A DNA stretch of 64,000 bases from Actinobacillus indolicus (lineage in GTDB: Bacteria; Pseudomonadota; Gammaproteobacteria; Enterobacterales; Pasteurellaceae), in assembly GCF_901764975.1 (NCBI RefSeq), contig NZ_CABFKH010000005.1, positions 1-64,000 of the forward strand, in the 5' to 3' direction. Under the pieces are notes generated by a model, which worked only from the letters and a program-made list of their open reading frames with translations, was not told the origin of the DNA and ran no database searches. The position numbers were made by a program, and so were the translations under genes. Of the stretch, positions 9,391 through 17,214 are shown piece by piece (position 1 is the stretch's first letter; every line of letters starts with the position of its first letter).

Positions 9391-10165
9391 CCGACCGCTT
9401 GGACTCAATGAACGGCGAAATTTGCTGACGGGCATATTATTGCTTGCGTTTTTGTTGAGCCTATTTGCTGTGGATAACGACAAAGGGCTGATGCACTCCG
9501 GCGGTTGGACGACGCTTACCCGACTGTTTTCCAGCTTATTATCTCCCGACTTTTCTGCCGATTTATTGAAACTCGCCTTGCAATCCACTTGGCTCACCTT
9601 TGCCTATGCCTTGATTACCCTCTCTTTGTCTATGCTTGGCGGCTTTTGCTTAAGCATTTTTGCTTCCGGTGTGCTGTTTCGTTCACTCTTTTTGCAGGGG
9701 ACTGTCCGTGCAATATTGGGTTTTCTACGTGCCATTCACGAATTGATTTGGGCATGGTTCTTTGTGGCTGCGGTTGGGTTAAATCCGATAGGTGCGGTGT
9801 TTGCCCTTGCTATTCCTTATTCCGGCTACTTAGGCAAAATCTATGCAGATACGTTACAAGCGGTGCCATCCAAGCCGATTTTTGCATTAAAAGAAGCAGG
9901 GGCAACGCCGCTACAATGTTTGATTTATGGCTATCTACCCCAAGCCTTGCCGACGATGTTGAGCTATACCATGTATCGCCTTGAATGTGCGATCCGATCT
10001 TCATCCGTGCTATCTTTTGTCGGATTGGGAGGGATCGGTATGCAAATTCAGCTTTCCCTACAAGATCTGAAATACGATCAGGTTTGGACATTCCTGATCT
10101 TCCTTGTCGGGTTAATTGTTTTGGTTGATCGCTGGAGCTATGCTGTCAGGAGCCGAGTAAAATGA
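9380..10165 (+). CDS. phnE: Phosphonate-type ABC transporter permease 1 (PhnE-like)
   Basis: This 261-residue inner-membrane permease has the BPD-type loop EAGATPLQCLIYGYLPQALP, which contacts the ATPase. The segment LRAIHELIWAWFFVAAVG is characteristic of PhnE. It overlaps phnC by 11 bases and the next permease by 4, which indicates coupled translation. Confidence 0.88.
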   Translation: MKHNRPLGLNERRNLLTGILLLAFLLSLFAVDNDKGLMHSGGWTTLTRLFSSLLSPDFSADLLKLALQSTWLTFAYALITLSLSMLGGFCLSIFASGVLFRSLFLQGTVRAILGFLRAIHELIWAWFFVAAVGLNPIGAVFALAIPYSGYLGKIYADTLQAVPSKPIFALKEAGATPLQCLIYGYLPQALPTMLSYTMYRLECAIRSSSVLSFVGLGGIGMQIQLSLQDLKYDQVWTFLIFLVGLIVLVDRWSYAVRSRVK

Positions 10166-11010
10166 GAAAACATCTCGACCGCTATTTTATCCGCTATTCT
10201 TTTTGGGTGGTGTTAGGGCTTATCGGGCTATCGTGGGGCTATATTCTTAAAGACCAACCCACCGCACTGAGCGAATTGTTTCGAGCGGAAAATTGGGATT
10301 ATCTCACGGAATTTTTAGCTGGAATGGCTGGTGTGGATGAAGAGCTTCCCGCTTATCTTGACCCTGAAATGTGGCAAAAAGCCCTATGGCTCTCGTGGGA
10401 AACCTTTGTGATGAGTATTCTGGCAACGGGTATCGCTGGGATTGCAATGTTCCTTTTGGTTCTGCCGTCCGCTCGCAATGTAGCACAGGGGCACTTTCGC
10501 CACAGAACACACTGGTATCACCGCGCAGCCTATTATCTTAGTCGGGGGCTCTTTCTGTTTAGCCGCTCTGTACCGGAATTAATGTGGGCGATGATTTTAG
10601 TCTTTATCTTCAAACCAGGTATCATTCCGGGGGCATTAGCATTAGCCATTCACAACTTCGGCGTATTAGGCAAGCTGTGCGGCGAAGTGGTTGAAGATAT
10701 GGACGAAAAACCGATCCGCCATTTAATGCAAAATGGAGCTTCGCAAAACCAAATTCTGTTTTACGGGATTTATCCTGCGGTGATGCGTGCTTTTCTCAAT
10801 TACATTCTTTATCGTATGGAAAACATTATTCGGGCAACGCTGATTGTCGGTTTTGTTGGGGCAAGCGGTTTAGGTATGCAGTTTAAACTGGCGATGAGTT
10901 TTTTCCATTACTCTGAAATTACCCTTTATCTGCTGTGTTATTTGCTGTTAGTTTATGTGACTGATGCTCTGTCGGCGTTGGCAAAGAAATTTATTTCTGA
11001 AAAAAATTGA
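10162..11010 (+). CDS. phnE2: Phosphonate-type ABC transporter permease 2 (PhnE-like)
   Basis: This is the second PhnE-family permease (282 residues), paralogous to the first. Its ATPase-contact loop is NGASQNQILFYGIYPAVMRA, and SRSVPELMWAMILVFIFKPG corresponds to the signature segment of permease 1. It starts with ATGA overlapping the previous stop. Two-permease PhnEE arrangements are common. Confidence 0.87.
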   Translation: MRKHLDRYFIRYSFWVVLGLIGLSWGYILKDQPTALSELFRAENWDYLTEFLAGMAGVDEELPAYLDPEMWQKALWLSWETFVMSILATGIAGIAMFLLVLPSARNVAQGHFRHRTHWYHRAAYYLSRGLFLFSRSVPELMWAMILVFIFKPGIIPGALALAIHNFGVLGKLCGEVVEDMDEKPIRHLMQNGASQNQILFYGIYPAVMRAFLNYILYRMENIIRATLIVGFVGASGLGMQFKLAMSFFHYSEITLYLLCYLLLVYVTDALSALAKKFISEKN

Positions 11011-11070
11011 ATTATTTTTTAAAATAGATGTCTATTAACCGAACTTTTTTACTTACATAAGGAACACAAA

Positions 11071-11760
11071 ATGAATTTCAACGACATTTTAAATGGCGTA
11101 TTAAAATCTGTTAGTAATACTGCAGGTCAAAGCTCATCTGATTTAGGTAGCGTATTAGGCTCAGTATTAAACTCAGCAAAAAATACCATGGGTGAAGTAA
11201 AGGCGGGTAATACCGACACTATTTCTAAAGTCGGTGGCGGTGCTGCATTAGTCGGTATTCTTTCTATGGTTTTAGGCAGAAATGGTGGTGCGAGCTTAAC
11301 TAAATTAGGTTCATTAGCAGCATTAGGTAGCCTTGCATATAAAGCATACCAAGACTACCAAGCAAGCCAATCAAATCAAGCGACAGACATTGCTCAAACG
11401 GCATTTGAAGCGGATAGCTCAGAAGAGAAAGGTGCGATTATTTTACGTACTATGATCGCTGCGGCTGTATCTGACGGTGCGTTAGATGAGAATGAAGAAG
11501 CGTTAATCTTAAAAGAAGGTGGCGATAATTCAGATTTACAACAATGGTTAATTCAAGAAATGAACAACCCAATTTCAGTAGAAGAAATTGCAAAAGTTGT
11601 TGGAAATGATACCGCTTTAGCAGCACAAGTTTACCTTGCTGCACGTTTAGTCTGCCAAGATCTTTCTCGTAAAGAGATCGTTTTCTTAGCGGACTTAGCA
11701 GAAGCACTACATTTAGATGAAGCATTAGTTGAACAGTTAGAAAAACAAGCTGGCTTCTAA
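11071..11760 (+). CDS. yebE: YebE-family (DUF533) inner-membrane protein
   Basis: This 229-residue protein has a glycine/serine-rich N-terminus, a hydrophobic segment near residues 55-90 (GGAALVGILSMVLGRNGG...LGSLAALGSLAYKAYQDYQ) and an acidic, TerB-like helical C-terminal half (about 110-229). This matches YebE/DUF533 proteins, whose role is unknown though some are envelope-stress regulated. It has its own ribosome site (AAGGAA) and a strong terminator, so it is probably monocistronic. Confidence 0.85.
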   Translation: MNFNDILNGVLKSVSNTAGQSSSDLGSVLGSVLNSAKNTMGEVKAGNTDTISKVGGGAALVGILSMVLGRNGGASLTKLGSLAALGSLAYKAYQDYQASQSNQATDIAQTAFEADSSEEKGAIILRTMIAAAVSDGALDENEEALILKEGGDNSDLQQWLIQEMNNPISVEEIAKVVGNDTALAAQVYLAARLVCQDLSRKEIVFLADLAEALHLDEALVEQLEKQAGF

Positions 11761-11771
11761 TAGATTCCTTT

Positions 11772-11806
11772 AAAACGCCCATTTTCGTTGAGAGAATGGG
11801 CGTTTT
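11772..11806 (+). terminator. Rho-independent terminator after yebE
   Basis: AAAACGCCCATT (11772-11783) pairs with AATGGGCGTTTT (11795-11806), so A and T runs flank a GC stem. This is a canonical terminator 11 bases past the yebE stop. Confidence 0.9.
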
Positions 11807-11896
11807 GCTATTTCCTTCCGTCTAGCAAAATTTACATTTCCTATCCTATTGATTTCTTTCTAGTTATTTATCTCGAAAAAAGTGATTTCACTCACT

Positions 11897-11910
11897 TTGA
11901 TTTTTATCAA
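11897..11910 (+). promoter_or_regulatory. FNR binding site upstream of nrdG
   Basis: TTGATTTTTATCAA is a perfect match to the FNR consensus TTGAT-N4-ATCAA. It is centred about 87 bases before the nrdG start. Activation in the absence of oxygen fits an anaerobic ribonucleotide reductase. Binding is inferred. Confidence 0.85.
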
Positions 11911-11935
11911 TTCCCTTTACATTAAAATGCATAAA

Positions 11936-11983
11936 CTACTACATATTGTGTTTTTAATGGTTTAAAACCACAAGATATAGTGG
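11936..11983 (+). promoter_or_regulatory. Tandem NrdR-like boxes upstream of nrdG
   Basis: CTACTACATATTGTGT (11936-11951) and CCACAAGATATAGTGG (11968-11983) each match about 12 of 16 positions of the NrdR box consensus ACACWATATATWGTGT. Their starts are 32 bases apart, about three helical turns, as expected for paired NrdR sites. The second lies 7 bases before the nrdG ATG, covering the position where a ribosome site would be. Confidence 0.72.
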
Positions 11984-11990
11984 TTATATA

Positions 11991-12461
11991 ATGAAACAGC
12001 TCCGTTTTATTTCAGAACAGATTGTGTGGCAAGAAGTCCCAAATGAAACTTCTTTAGCTTTTCTAATTTCAGGCTGTCCTTTAGGTTGTAAAGGTTGCCA
12101 CAGCATAGAAAGTTGGAAACTTGGAAGCGGTCAGATTCTCTCAGAAATTTACTTACAACAGCGATTAGCGCAATATCAAGGGCTGATTAGTTGTGTGTTG
12201 TTTATGGGGGGAGAATGGTTGCCTGAATTGCTATGGCAACGGTTACAGCTTGTTCGTCAGTCTGGTTTAAAAACCTGTCTTTATACAGGATTAGAGCTTG
12301 AGCAACTGCCAAAAGAGATTTTAGCAGTGTTGGACTATGTCAAAACGGGTCGCTGGATTGCTGAACTTGGCGGGTTAAATTGTATTACCACAAACCAACA
12401 ATTTATTGATCTTCAAACAGGCGAAGTGCTAAATGCACATTTTAGACAGGATAAACAATGA
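11991..12461 (+). CDS. nrdG: Anaerobic ribonucleotide reductase activating protein
   Basis: NrdG is a radical-SAM activase that puts the glycyl radical on NrdD. The [4Fe-4S] cysteines are C29, C33 and C36 in CPLGCKGC (CX3CX2C), and the GE motif appears in FMGGEW. Length is 156 residues. It precedes nrdD and overlaps it by 4 bases (ATGA), the reverse of the E. coli nrdD-nrdG order. No good ribosome site is visible because an NrdR-like box occupies that position. Confidence 0.92.
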   Translation: MKQLRFISEQIVWQEVPNETSLAFLISGCPLGCKGCHSIESWKLGSGQILSEIYLQQRLAQYQGLISCVLFMGGEWLPELLWQRLQLVRQSGLKTCLYTGLELEQLPKEILAVLDYVKTGRWIAELGGLNCITTNQQFIDLQTGEVLNAHFRQDKQ

Positions 12462-14239
12462 TTAGACTTGAACATTCGCAACTACTCGGCAAATTAAATT
12501 TTATCGACCAATACATTCATGCTAAAAATGCAGCGGACGGTTCAAAAATGGACGCTAACGCTAATGTTACCCAAAAGAATTTAGCCACGATGGAACAGGA
12601 ATTGATGAAAGATTTCTTCGTACAAATCAATCGAGCCAAAGTAAGCGGTAAGATTGCAGAGATTTTTGGTCAATCCCTTGCAGACGAATATCTGCGACAA
12701 ATTGAAGCACACGAAATTTATGTTCACGATGAAACCAGCCTGAAGCCTTATTGCGTATCGGTAACGCTTTACCCTTTTTTAAGAGATGGTTTAACCAAAC
12801 TGGGCGGTGAATCCCAAGCACCGCAACACCTTGCGTCTTTTTGCGGCTCTTTTATTAACCTTGTCTTTGCGATTAGCTCGCAATTTGCAGGTGCAGTGGC
12901 AACCGTTGAGTTTTTGACCTATTTTGACTATTTTGCTCGTAAGGATTATGGCGATAATTATCTTCAAACCCATCAGCACGAAATCGCCAACCATTTACAG
13001 CAAGTGGTGTATAGCATTAATCAACCTGCTGCCGCTCGTGGTTATCAAAGTGTCTTTTGGAACATTTCCATTTACGACCATTACTATTTTAATGCGATGT
13101 TCGGCAATTTTGTCTTTCCTGATCTCACCGCACCGAATTGGCAAACTACATCAGCATTACAAGATTTCTTTATGCAGTGGTTTAATCAGGAACGGACGAA
13201 AGCGATTTTAACCTTTCCTGTCGTAACAGCGGCAATGCTGACTGAAAATGGCAAATGCAAAGATAATGATTTTGCCGATAAAATGGCAAAAGATTTATCC
13301 GAAGGAAATTCATTCTTTATTTATCAATCGGATAACCCCGATTCACTCGCGTCTTGTTGTCGCCTACGCAATGAAATTGTTGATCACTCTTTTTCTTACT
13401 CGTTAGGGGCTGGCGGAGTTGCAACAGGCTCAATTAATGTAATTACGCTTAATATGAACCGTTTGGAGCAAGATGGACGAGATTTAGCGACAGAAATCGG
13501 CAAGATCCATCAATATCAATATGCTTATCGAAAGCTAATGGAAGATTATCTCAAAGCAGGAATGTTGCCCGTTTATGATGCAGGGTTTATTTCATTAGAT
13601 AAGCAGTTCTTGACTATTGGCATTAACGGAATGGTCGAAGCGGCTGAGTTTCGGGGAATTAAGGTAGGTTACAATTCAGCGTATATTGATTTTGTGTGTG
13701 AGCGACTATTTGCAATTTATCAAGCCAATCAGACCGCTTGTAAAACCTACGGCGTGAAGTTTAATACCGAATTTGTCCCTGCAGAAAACTTAGGGGTGAA
13801 AAACGCGAAATGGGACAGAGAAGCGGGCTATGTGGTGCCAAGAGAGTGCTATAACTCTTATTTTTATGTGGTGGAAGATGAACAAATCAATGCGTTAGAT
13901 AAATTTCTATTACACGGAAAAGCGTTGGTTGAATACCTTGATGGCGGTTCAGCATTACATCTGAATTTAGAAGAAGCCTTGAGCCAGCAGAGCTACCGCT
14001 CACTATTGGACATCGCGGCAAAAACGGGCTGTAACTATTTTTGTATCAATGTGAAAATCACGCTATGTAATGCTTGTGACCATATTGATAAACGTACCCT
14101 TTCACAATGTAGCTGTTGCGGTTCTAAAGACATCGATCACGCCACGAGAGTCATTGGCTATTTAAAACGTATTTCGTCTTTTAGTTCTGCCCGTCAGAAA
14201 GAGCAGGCGTTAAGGCATTATCATCGCCAAGCAGCATAA
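12458..14239 (+). CDS. nrdD: Anaerobic (class III) ribonucleoside-triphosphate reductase without ATP cone
   Basis: NrdD reduces ribonucleotides to deoxyribonucleotides without oxygen using a glycyl radical. The radical glycine is G567 in RVIGYL, preceded by a zinc ribbon (C537, C540, C551 and C553/C554). Candidate active-site cysteines are C99 (KPYCVS) and C300/C301 (LASCCRLRN). At 593 residues it is about 115 shorter than the E. coli type. The missing part is at the N-terminus, where the ATP-cone activity domain would be, because the sequence enters the catalytic core almost at once. Whether it uses formate or a thioredoxin-type reductant I cannot tell. Activated by the preceding nrdG. Confidence 0.92.
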   Translation: MIRLEHSQLLGKLNFIDQYIHAKNAADGSKMDANANVTQKNLATMEQELMKDFFVQINRAKVSGKIAEIFGQSLADEYLRQIEAHEIYVHDETSLKPYCVSVTLYPFLRDGLTKLGGESQAPQHLASFCGSFINLVFAISSQFAGAVATVEFLTYFDYFARKDYGDNYLQTHQHEIANHLQQVVYSINQPAAARGYQSVFWNISIYDHYYFNAMFGNFVFPDLTAPNWQTTSALQDFFMQWFNQERTKAILTFPVVTAAMLTENGKCKDNDFADKMAKDLSEGNSFFIYQSDNPDSLASCCRLRNEIVDHSFSYSLGAGGVATGSINVITLNMNRLEQDGRDLATEIGKIHQYQYAYRKLMEDYLKAGMLPVYDAGFISLDKQFLTIGINGMVEAAEFRGIKVGYNSAYIDFVCERLFAIYQANQTACKTYGVKFNTEFVPAENLGVKNAKWDREAGYVVPRECYNSYFYVVEDEQINALDKFLLHGKALVEYLDGGSALHLNLEEALSQQSYRSLLDIAAKTGCNYFCINVKITLCNACDHIDKRTLSQCSCCGSKDIDHATRVIGYLKRISSFSSARQKEQALRHYHRQAA

Positions 14240-14263
14240 TAAAAGGGGCGTATGCCCCTGATA

Positions 14264-14809
14264 TTAATGAACCTTTGGCTTTTCCGCCATTTTAGGTTTT
14301 GAAAAATGACTATGTAAAAAGAGCGTGACGACTCGCAGATACTCAATAATTTCTTCGCCTGCGTCTAGCAATTCATCATTTTTATCTTCTTCACTATAAC
14401 CTAATTTGGTAATTTCATCTAAATCATCAATGGCTTCGCCAACTTCGTCGGTTTCTTGCTGTAAAGTGGGCTGTGCTAAACCTAACCCAAGTAAAAAATG
14501 TCCCGTCCATTCTGCAATACCATCTGCCATTGCAAAACCATCTTCTTCATTTAACCATAATGAAAAGAGCGTGTTAGCTTCATCAAAGCTCTCGCTAAGT
14601 TGTTGATAAAATTCGGTTAATTTTGCAAGTGGGGCTTGAGAAAATGCGTGTCCATCATTGGTAAATTGATAGGTTAATGTTTTCCAAGACTCATCTTGAA
14701 TACCGCCAGCGATTAATCCACTTAAAAAACCGTGAAATTCAGCAGAGGTATAGTCGATTTGTAACTCAGAAATGAGTTGTTTAAAGTCGTTTGCTTGTGA
14801 AATTGCCAT
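14264..14809 (-). CDS. ygfB: UPF0149 family protein YgfB
   Basis: This 181-residue acidic, all-helical protein of the YgfB/UPF0149 family carries the block YTSAEFHGFLSGLIAGG and a highly acidic C-terminal third. Its biochemical role is poorly defined. The start is the ATG at 14809 (MAISQANDF). Longer in-frame starts would run across the divergent zapA gene. The ygfB-zapA-ssrS-fau neighbourhood is conserved in gamma-proteobacteria, which supports both the call and the start. Confidence 0.9.
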   Translation of the reverse strand: MAISQANDFKQLISELQIDYTSAEFHGFLSGLIAGGIQDESWKTLTYQFTNDGHAFSQAPLAKLTEFYQQLSESFDEANTLFSLWLNEEDGFAMADGIAEWTGHFLLGLGLAQPTLQQETDEVGEAIDDLDEITKLGYSEEDKNDELLDAGEEIIEYLRVVTLFLHSHFSKPKMAEKPKVH

Positions 14810-14891
14810 AGTTGCGCCGTTGCTTATTTGTGATTTAGTTAAAGGATGGCATAATAGCAAAAATTTCTGTCTCCGTGAGGATTTCTCAACA

Positions 14892-15221
14892 ATGTCAAAG
14901 AATAATATTGAACTATCGCTATTTGGACAGGTTTTACGCTTATATTGTCCGCCAGAACAACAAGAGGCTTTGTTAGCTTCTGCGGAGCGTTTGGAAGAAC
15001 GTGTTGCCATTTTAAAAGAGCAGTCTGGCATTATTCAGCTCGAAAAAGTGTTATCGATTGTTGCCTTAAATTTGAATTATGAGCTTGAGTTAGAACAGCG
15101 TAAAAACGCTGAAAATAAAAATGTGTTGATGGCCTGTGTTGAACAGTTAGATAATTCATTAGCAAAATTTCAATCTAGTGGAATGGATTCGGTTTCTGTT
15201 GGTCAAGAAAATAACGAATAA
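14892..15221 (+). CDS. zapA: Cell division protein ZapA
   Basis: ZapA (109 residues) cross-links FtsZ protofilaments at the division ring. The N-terminal globular part has IELSLFGQVLRLYCPPEQQEAL and is followed by a long coiled coil (LEERVAIL...ALNLNYELELEQ). I chose the ATG at 14892 because an upstream in-frame ATG at 14772 would extend into the divergent ygfB gene. The 6S RNA gene follows about 60 bases later, as in E. coli. Confidence 0.94.
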   Translation: MSKNNIELSLFGQVLRLYCPPEQQEALLASAERLEERVAILKEQSGIIQLEKVLSIVALNLNYELELEQRKNAENKNVLMACVEQLDNSLAKFQSSGMDSVSVGQENNE

Positions 15222-15283
15222 AGCGAATTTCTGTGATTTTATTGATCTGAACACTAGGAAAAATCAGCAAATTCCGTTAGTAT

Positions 15284-15467
15284 TCTCTTTGCCTGAGGTG
15301 TGCGTTGTTAGTTACGTCCCTGAGCCGATATTTAAAACACTTTGAGTTGGACTCTTATATCGTTGGTGTGCAGGCTCGTTTACGAGAAGCCTAAAAACGG
15401 TAATGTTCGACTCCCTTGAACCGTCTGGTTCAAGGACCACAACAGATGACGGCACTTCGGGTCTTTT
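15284..15467 (+). ncRNA. ssrS: 6S RNA
   Basis: Bases shared with E. coli 6S include CCCTGAGCCGATATTT, GAGAAGCCT and the CCTTGAAC...GGTTCAAGG hairpin. The 5' CCTGAGGTG region closes with CGGCACTTCGGG at the 3' end, making the long rod with a central bubble that mimics an open promoter for RNA polymerase. Its position between zapA and fau is conserved. The exact ends are estimated from the terminal pairing. Length is about 184 bases. Confidence 0.93.
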
Positions 15468-15469
15468 CT

Positions 15470-16057
15470 ATGAATGATATTTCTCTACTTTCCATCAGCG
15501 AACAACGCAATCAACTTCGCAAACAGATGCGAGCCAAACGTCTAGCCTTAACCGCTGATGAACAAGCCTTTGCGGCACAAGATATTATCCCAAAATCATT
15601 AGCACTCATTGAACGCTATTCCGTTCAACATATTGCCTTTTATTTGCCATTTAATGGTGAAATCTCACCGCTTGCGTTAATGGATCGACTTATCGAACAA
15701 GGCAAAAAGATCTATCTGCCCGTGCTACATCCATTTTCAGCTAACCAACTGCTTTTTCTCCAATATCAAGGGGAAGCACAGCTAGAGCGAAATCGTTTTG
15801 GGATCTTGCAGCCGAAATTAGATGTACGAAATGTGCTGCCACTCAATGAATTAGAAATGATCTTCGCCCCACTGGTTGCCTGCGACAAACAAGGCAATCG
15901 TCTTGGTATGGGCGGCGGCTTTTACGACCGGACCCTTTCTCAAGCCAAACAGTTAATCAGCGTTGGGCTCGCTCATCAATGTCAGCAGTTAGAACATTTG
16001 CCGTTGGAGAGTTGGGATGAGTCGCTATCACATATTATTTTAGGGGAACAAGCTTAA
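15470..16057 (+). CDS. fau: 5-formyltetrahydrofolate cyclo-ligase
   Basis: This enzyme converts 5-formyl-THF to 5,10-methenyl-THF with ATP (195 residues). Family blocks are RNQLRKQMRAKR near the N-terminus and LGMGGGFYDRTL near the C-terminus. I place the start at the ATG at 15470, just after the 6S RNA. The in-frame ATG at 15416 lies within the 6S RNA and is unlikely. The gene is probably co-transcribed with ssrS, as in E. coli (ygfA). It shares one base with the next gene. Confidence 0.93.
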   Translation: MNDISLLSISEQRNQLRKQMRAKRLALTADEQAFAAQDIIPKSLALIERYSVQHIAFYLPFNGEISPLALMDRLIEQGKKIYLPVLHPFSANQLLFLQYQGEAQLERNRFGILQPKLDVRNVLPLNELEMIFAPLVACDKQGNRLGMGGGFYDRTLSQAKQLISVGLAHQCQQLEHLPLESWDESLSHIILGEQA

Positions 16058-16500
16058 TGGAACTCAAACTCCCACCGCCATTAGTTGCGCTGATGTGTGC
16101 AGTAATGATCTATTTTCTACCGAACTATGCAGAGCCGAATTGGGTCTATCAGAGCTTTACGGTCATCTGTTTGATATTTGGTATTAGCGTCGATCTCTGT
16201 GCATTGTGGGCTTTTTTGCAAAATAAGACGACAATCAACCCGCTTGATCCCAATAAAACATCAGCCTTAACCACACAAGGTATTTATCGTTTTAGCCGAA
16301 ATCCGATGTATTTAGGACTAGCCAGTTTATTATCCGCTTGGGCATTTTGGCTAGGCAATGCATTTGCATTACTGGTCGTGTGGGGATTTATTGTTTATAT
16401 CACCCGTTTTCAAATTGAGCCAGAAGAACGGATTTTAGAACAGAAATTTGGGGAGAGCTATCGCCAATATAAACAACATACTCCCCGTTGGTTATTATAA
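16057..16500 (+). CDS. Isoprenylcysteine carboxyl methyltransferase-like membrane protein
   Basis: This 147-residue protein has about four hydrophobic segments and the ICMT/phospholipid methyltransferase-type motif GIYRFSRNPMYLGL followed by EPEERILEQKFGESYRQY. Bacterial members are small inner-membrane methyltransferases of mostly unknown substrate. It starts on the last base of fau and is probably translated with it. It ends 6 bases into the convergent hypothetical gene. Confidence 0.82.
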   Translation: MELKLPPPLVALMCAVMIYFLPNYAEPNWVYQSFTVICLIFGISVDLCALWAFLQNKTTINPLDPNKTSALTTQGIYRFSRNPMYLGLASLLSAWAFWLGNAFALLVVWGFIVYITRFQIEPEERILEQKFGESYRQYKQHTPRWLL

Positions 16501-17112
16501 ATGGCATTTCTCATAGAGTGGTTGTAACTCTTGGATCGTTTTTGCAATAAAGTCTAGAGCATCAAGGTTATCTAATTCTGTTTTTTCTCTATTTTTTCCA
16601 ATACAAAAGAAATCAGCTTCATTTTCTAAAATAAGTGAATCTAAAGAAATCGCTTTTACTTTAGGAAAATCAGCATATTCACTTTCAGTTCCTCGCCAAA
16701 TATCAAAATCACTATATTTTTCTTTATCTAAAAGCGATAGCCATTGATTATATTGATTGACATTAATTTGTGAGCGATCTGCTCTGTAACAATGCCAATC
16801 TAAGCTAACGGATAAACGTCGGCGATTTAAGATTACAGATAAAATGGCTGCTGAATTCTGATGAAATTCATATTTATAATAAGCAAAGAAATGCGCCCGA
16901 ACTTGCCAACCATTACACCATTTTTCAATATGTGGTTCAGCAAATGGAAAACCTAATTTCTGATAAACATCAAGGTTTAGTTTTTTCCATATTTCCCAAT
17001 GTTTTTTATACTCAGACTTAATCTGAGGAATATCTTCAGGGCAATATTTCTTCATTTGAGAAAATTGAAAGAAAGGGATATCAAAGAGTGAGCAGGATTT
17101 TGATGTGAGCAT
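16495..17112 (-). CDS. Hypothetical protein, family not recognised
   Basis: This is a 205-residue soluble-looking protein rich in Trp and Tyr, with no signal peptide or membrane helix. Notable stretches are WCNGWQVRAHFFAYYKYEF, ILNRRRLSVSLDWHCYRADR and DIWRGTESEYADFPKV. A later start at 17055 (MKKYCPEDIPQIK) is possible because neither ATG has a clear ribosome site. The gene is AT-richer than its neighbours and stands alone against its flanking + strand gene. I do not recognise the family and assign no function. Confidence 0.7.
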   Translation of the reverse strand: MLTSKSCSLFDIPFFQFSQMKKYCPEDIPQIKSEYKKHWEIWKKLNLDVYQKLGFPFAEPHIEKWCNGWQVRAHFFAYYKYEFHQNSAAILSVILNRRRLSVSLDWHCYRADRSQINVNQYNQWLSLLDKEKYSDFDIWRGTESEYADFPKVKAISLDSLILENEADFFCIGKNREKTELDNLDALDFIAKTIQELQPLYEKCHL

Positions 17113-17168
17113 ATAAAGCGTGTATCTAGATAAATCAATAGATAATAATTATAGCGAGGTGATATTAA

Positions 17169-17195
17169 AATGGCATAGTTTTTACCTATGCCATT
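17169..17195. terminator. Hairpin between purL and the hypothetical gene
   Basis: AATGGCATAG (17169-17178) and CTATGCCATT (17186-17195) pair perfectly around a 7-base loop, with T-rich DNA on both sides. It lies about 20 bases beyond the purL stop and probably terminates purL. Confidence 0.75.
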
Positions 17196-17214
17196 TTTAT
17201 TTTTTTATTTAGTA

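Noticed and set aside
15416-15469. Upstream in-frame start for fau
   Set aside because: It lies inside the 6S RNA and adds residues absent from the family.
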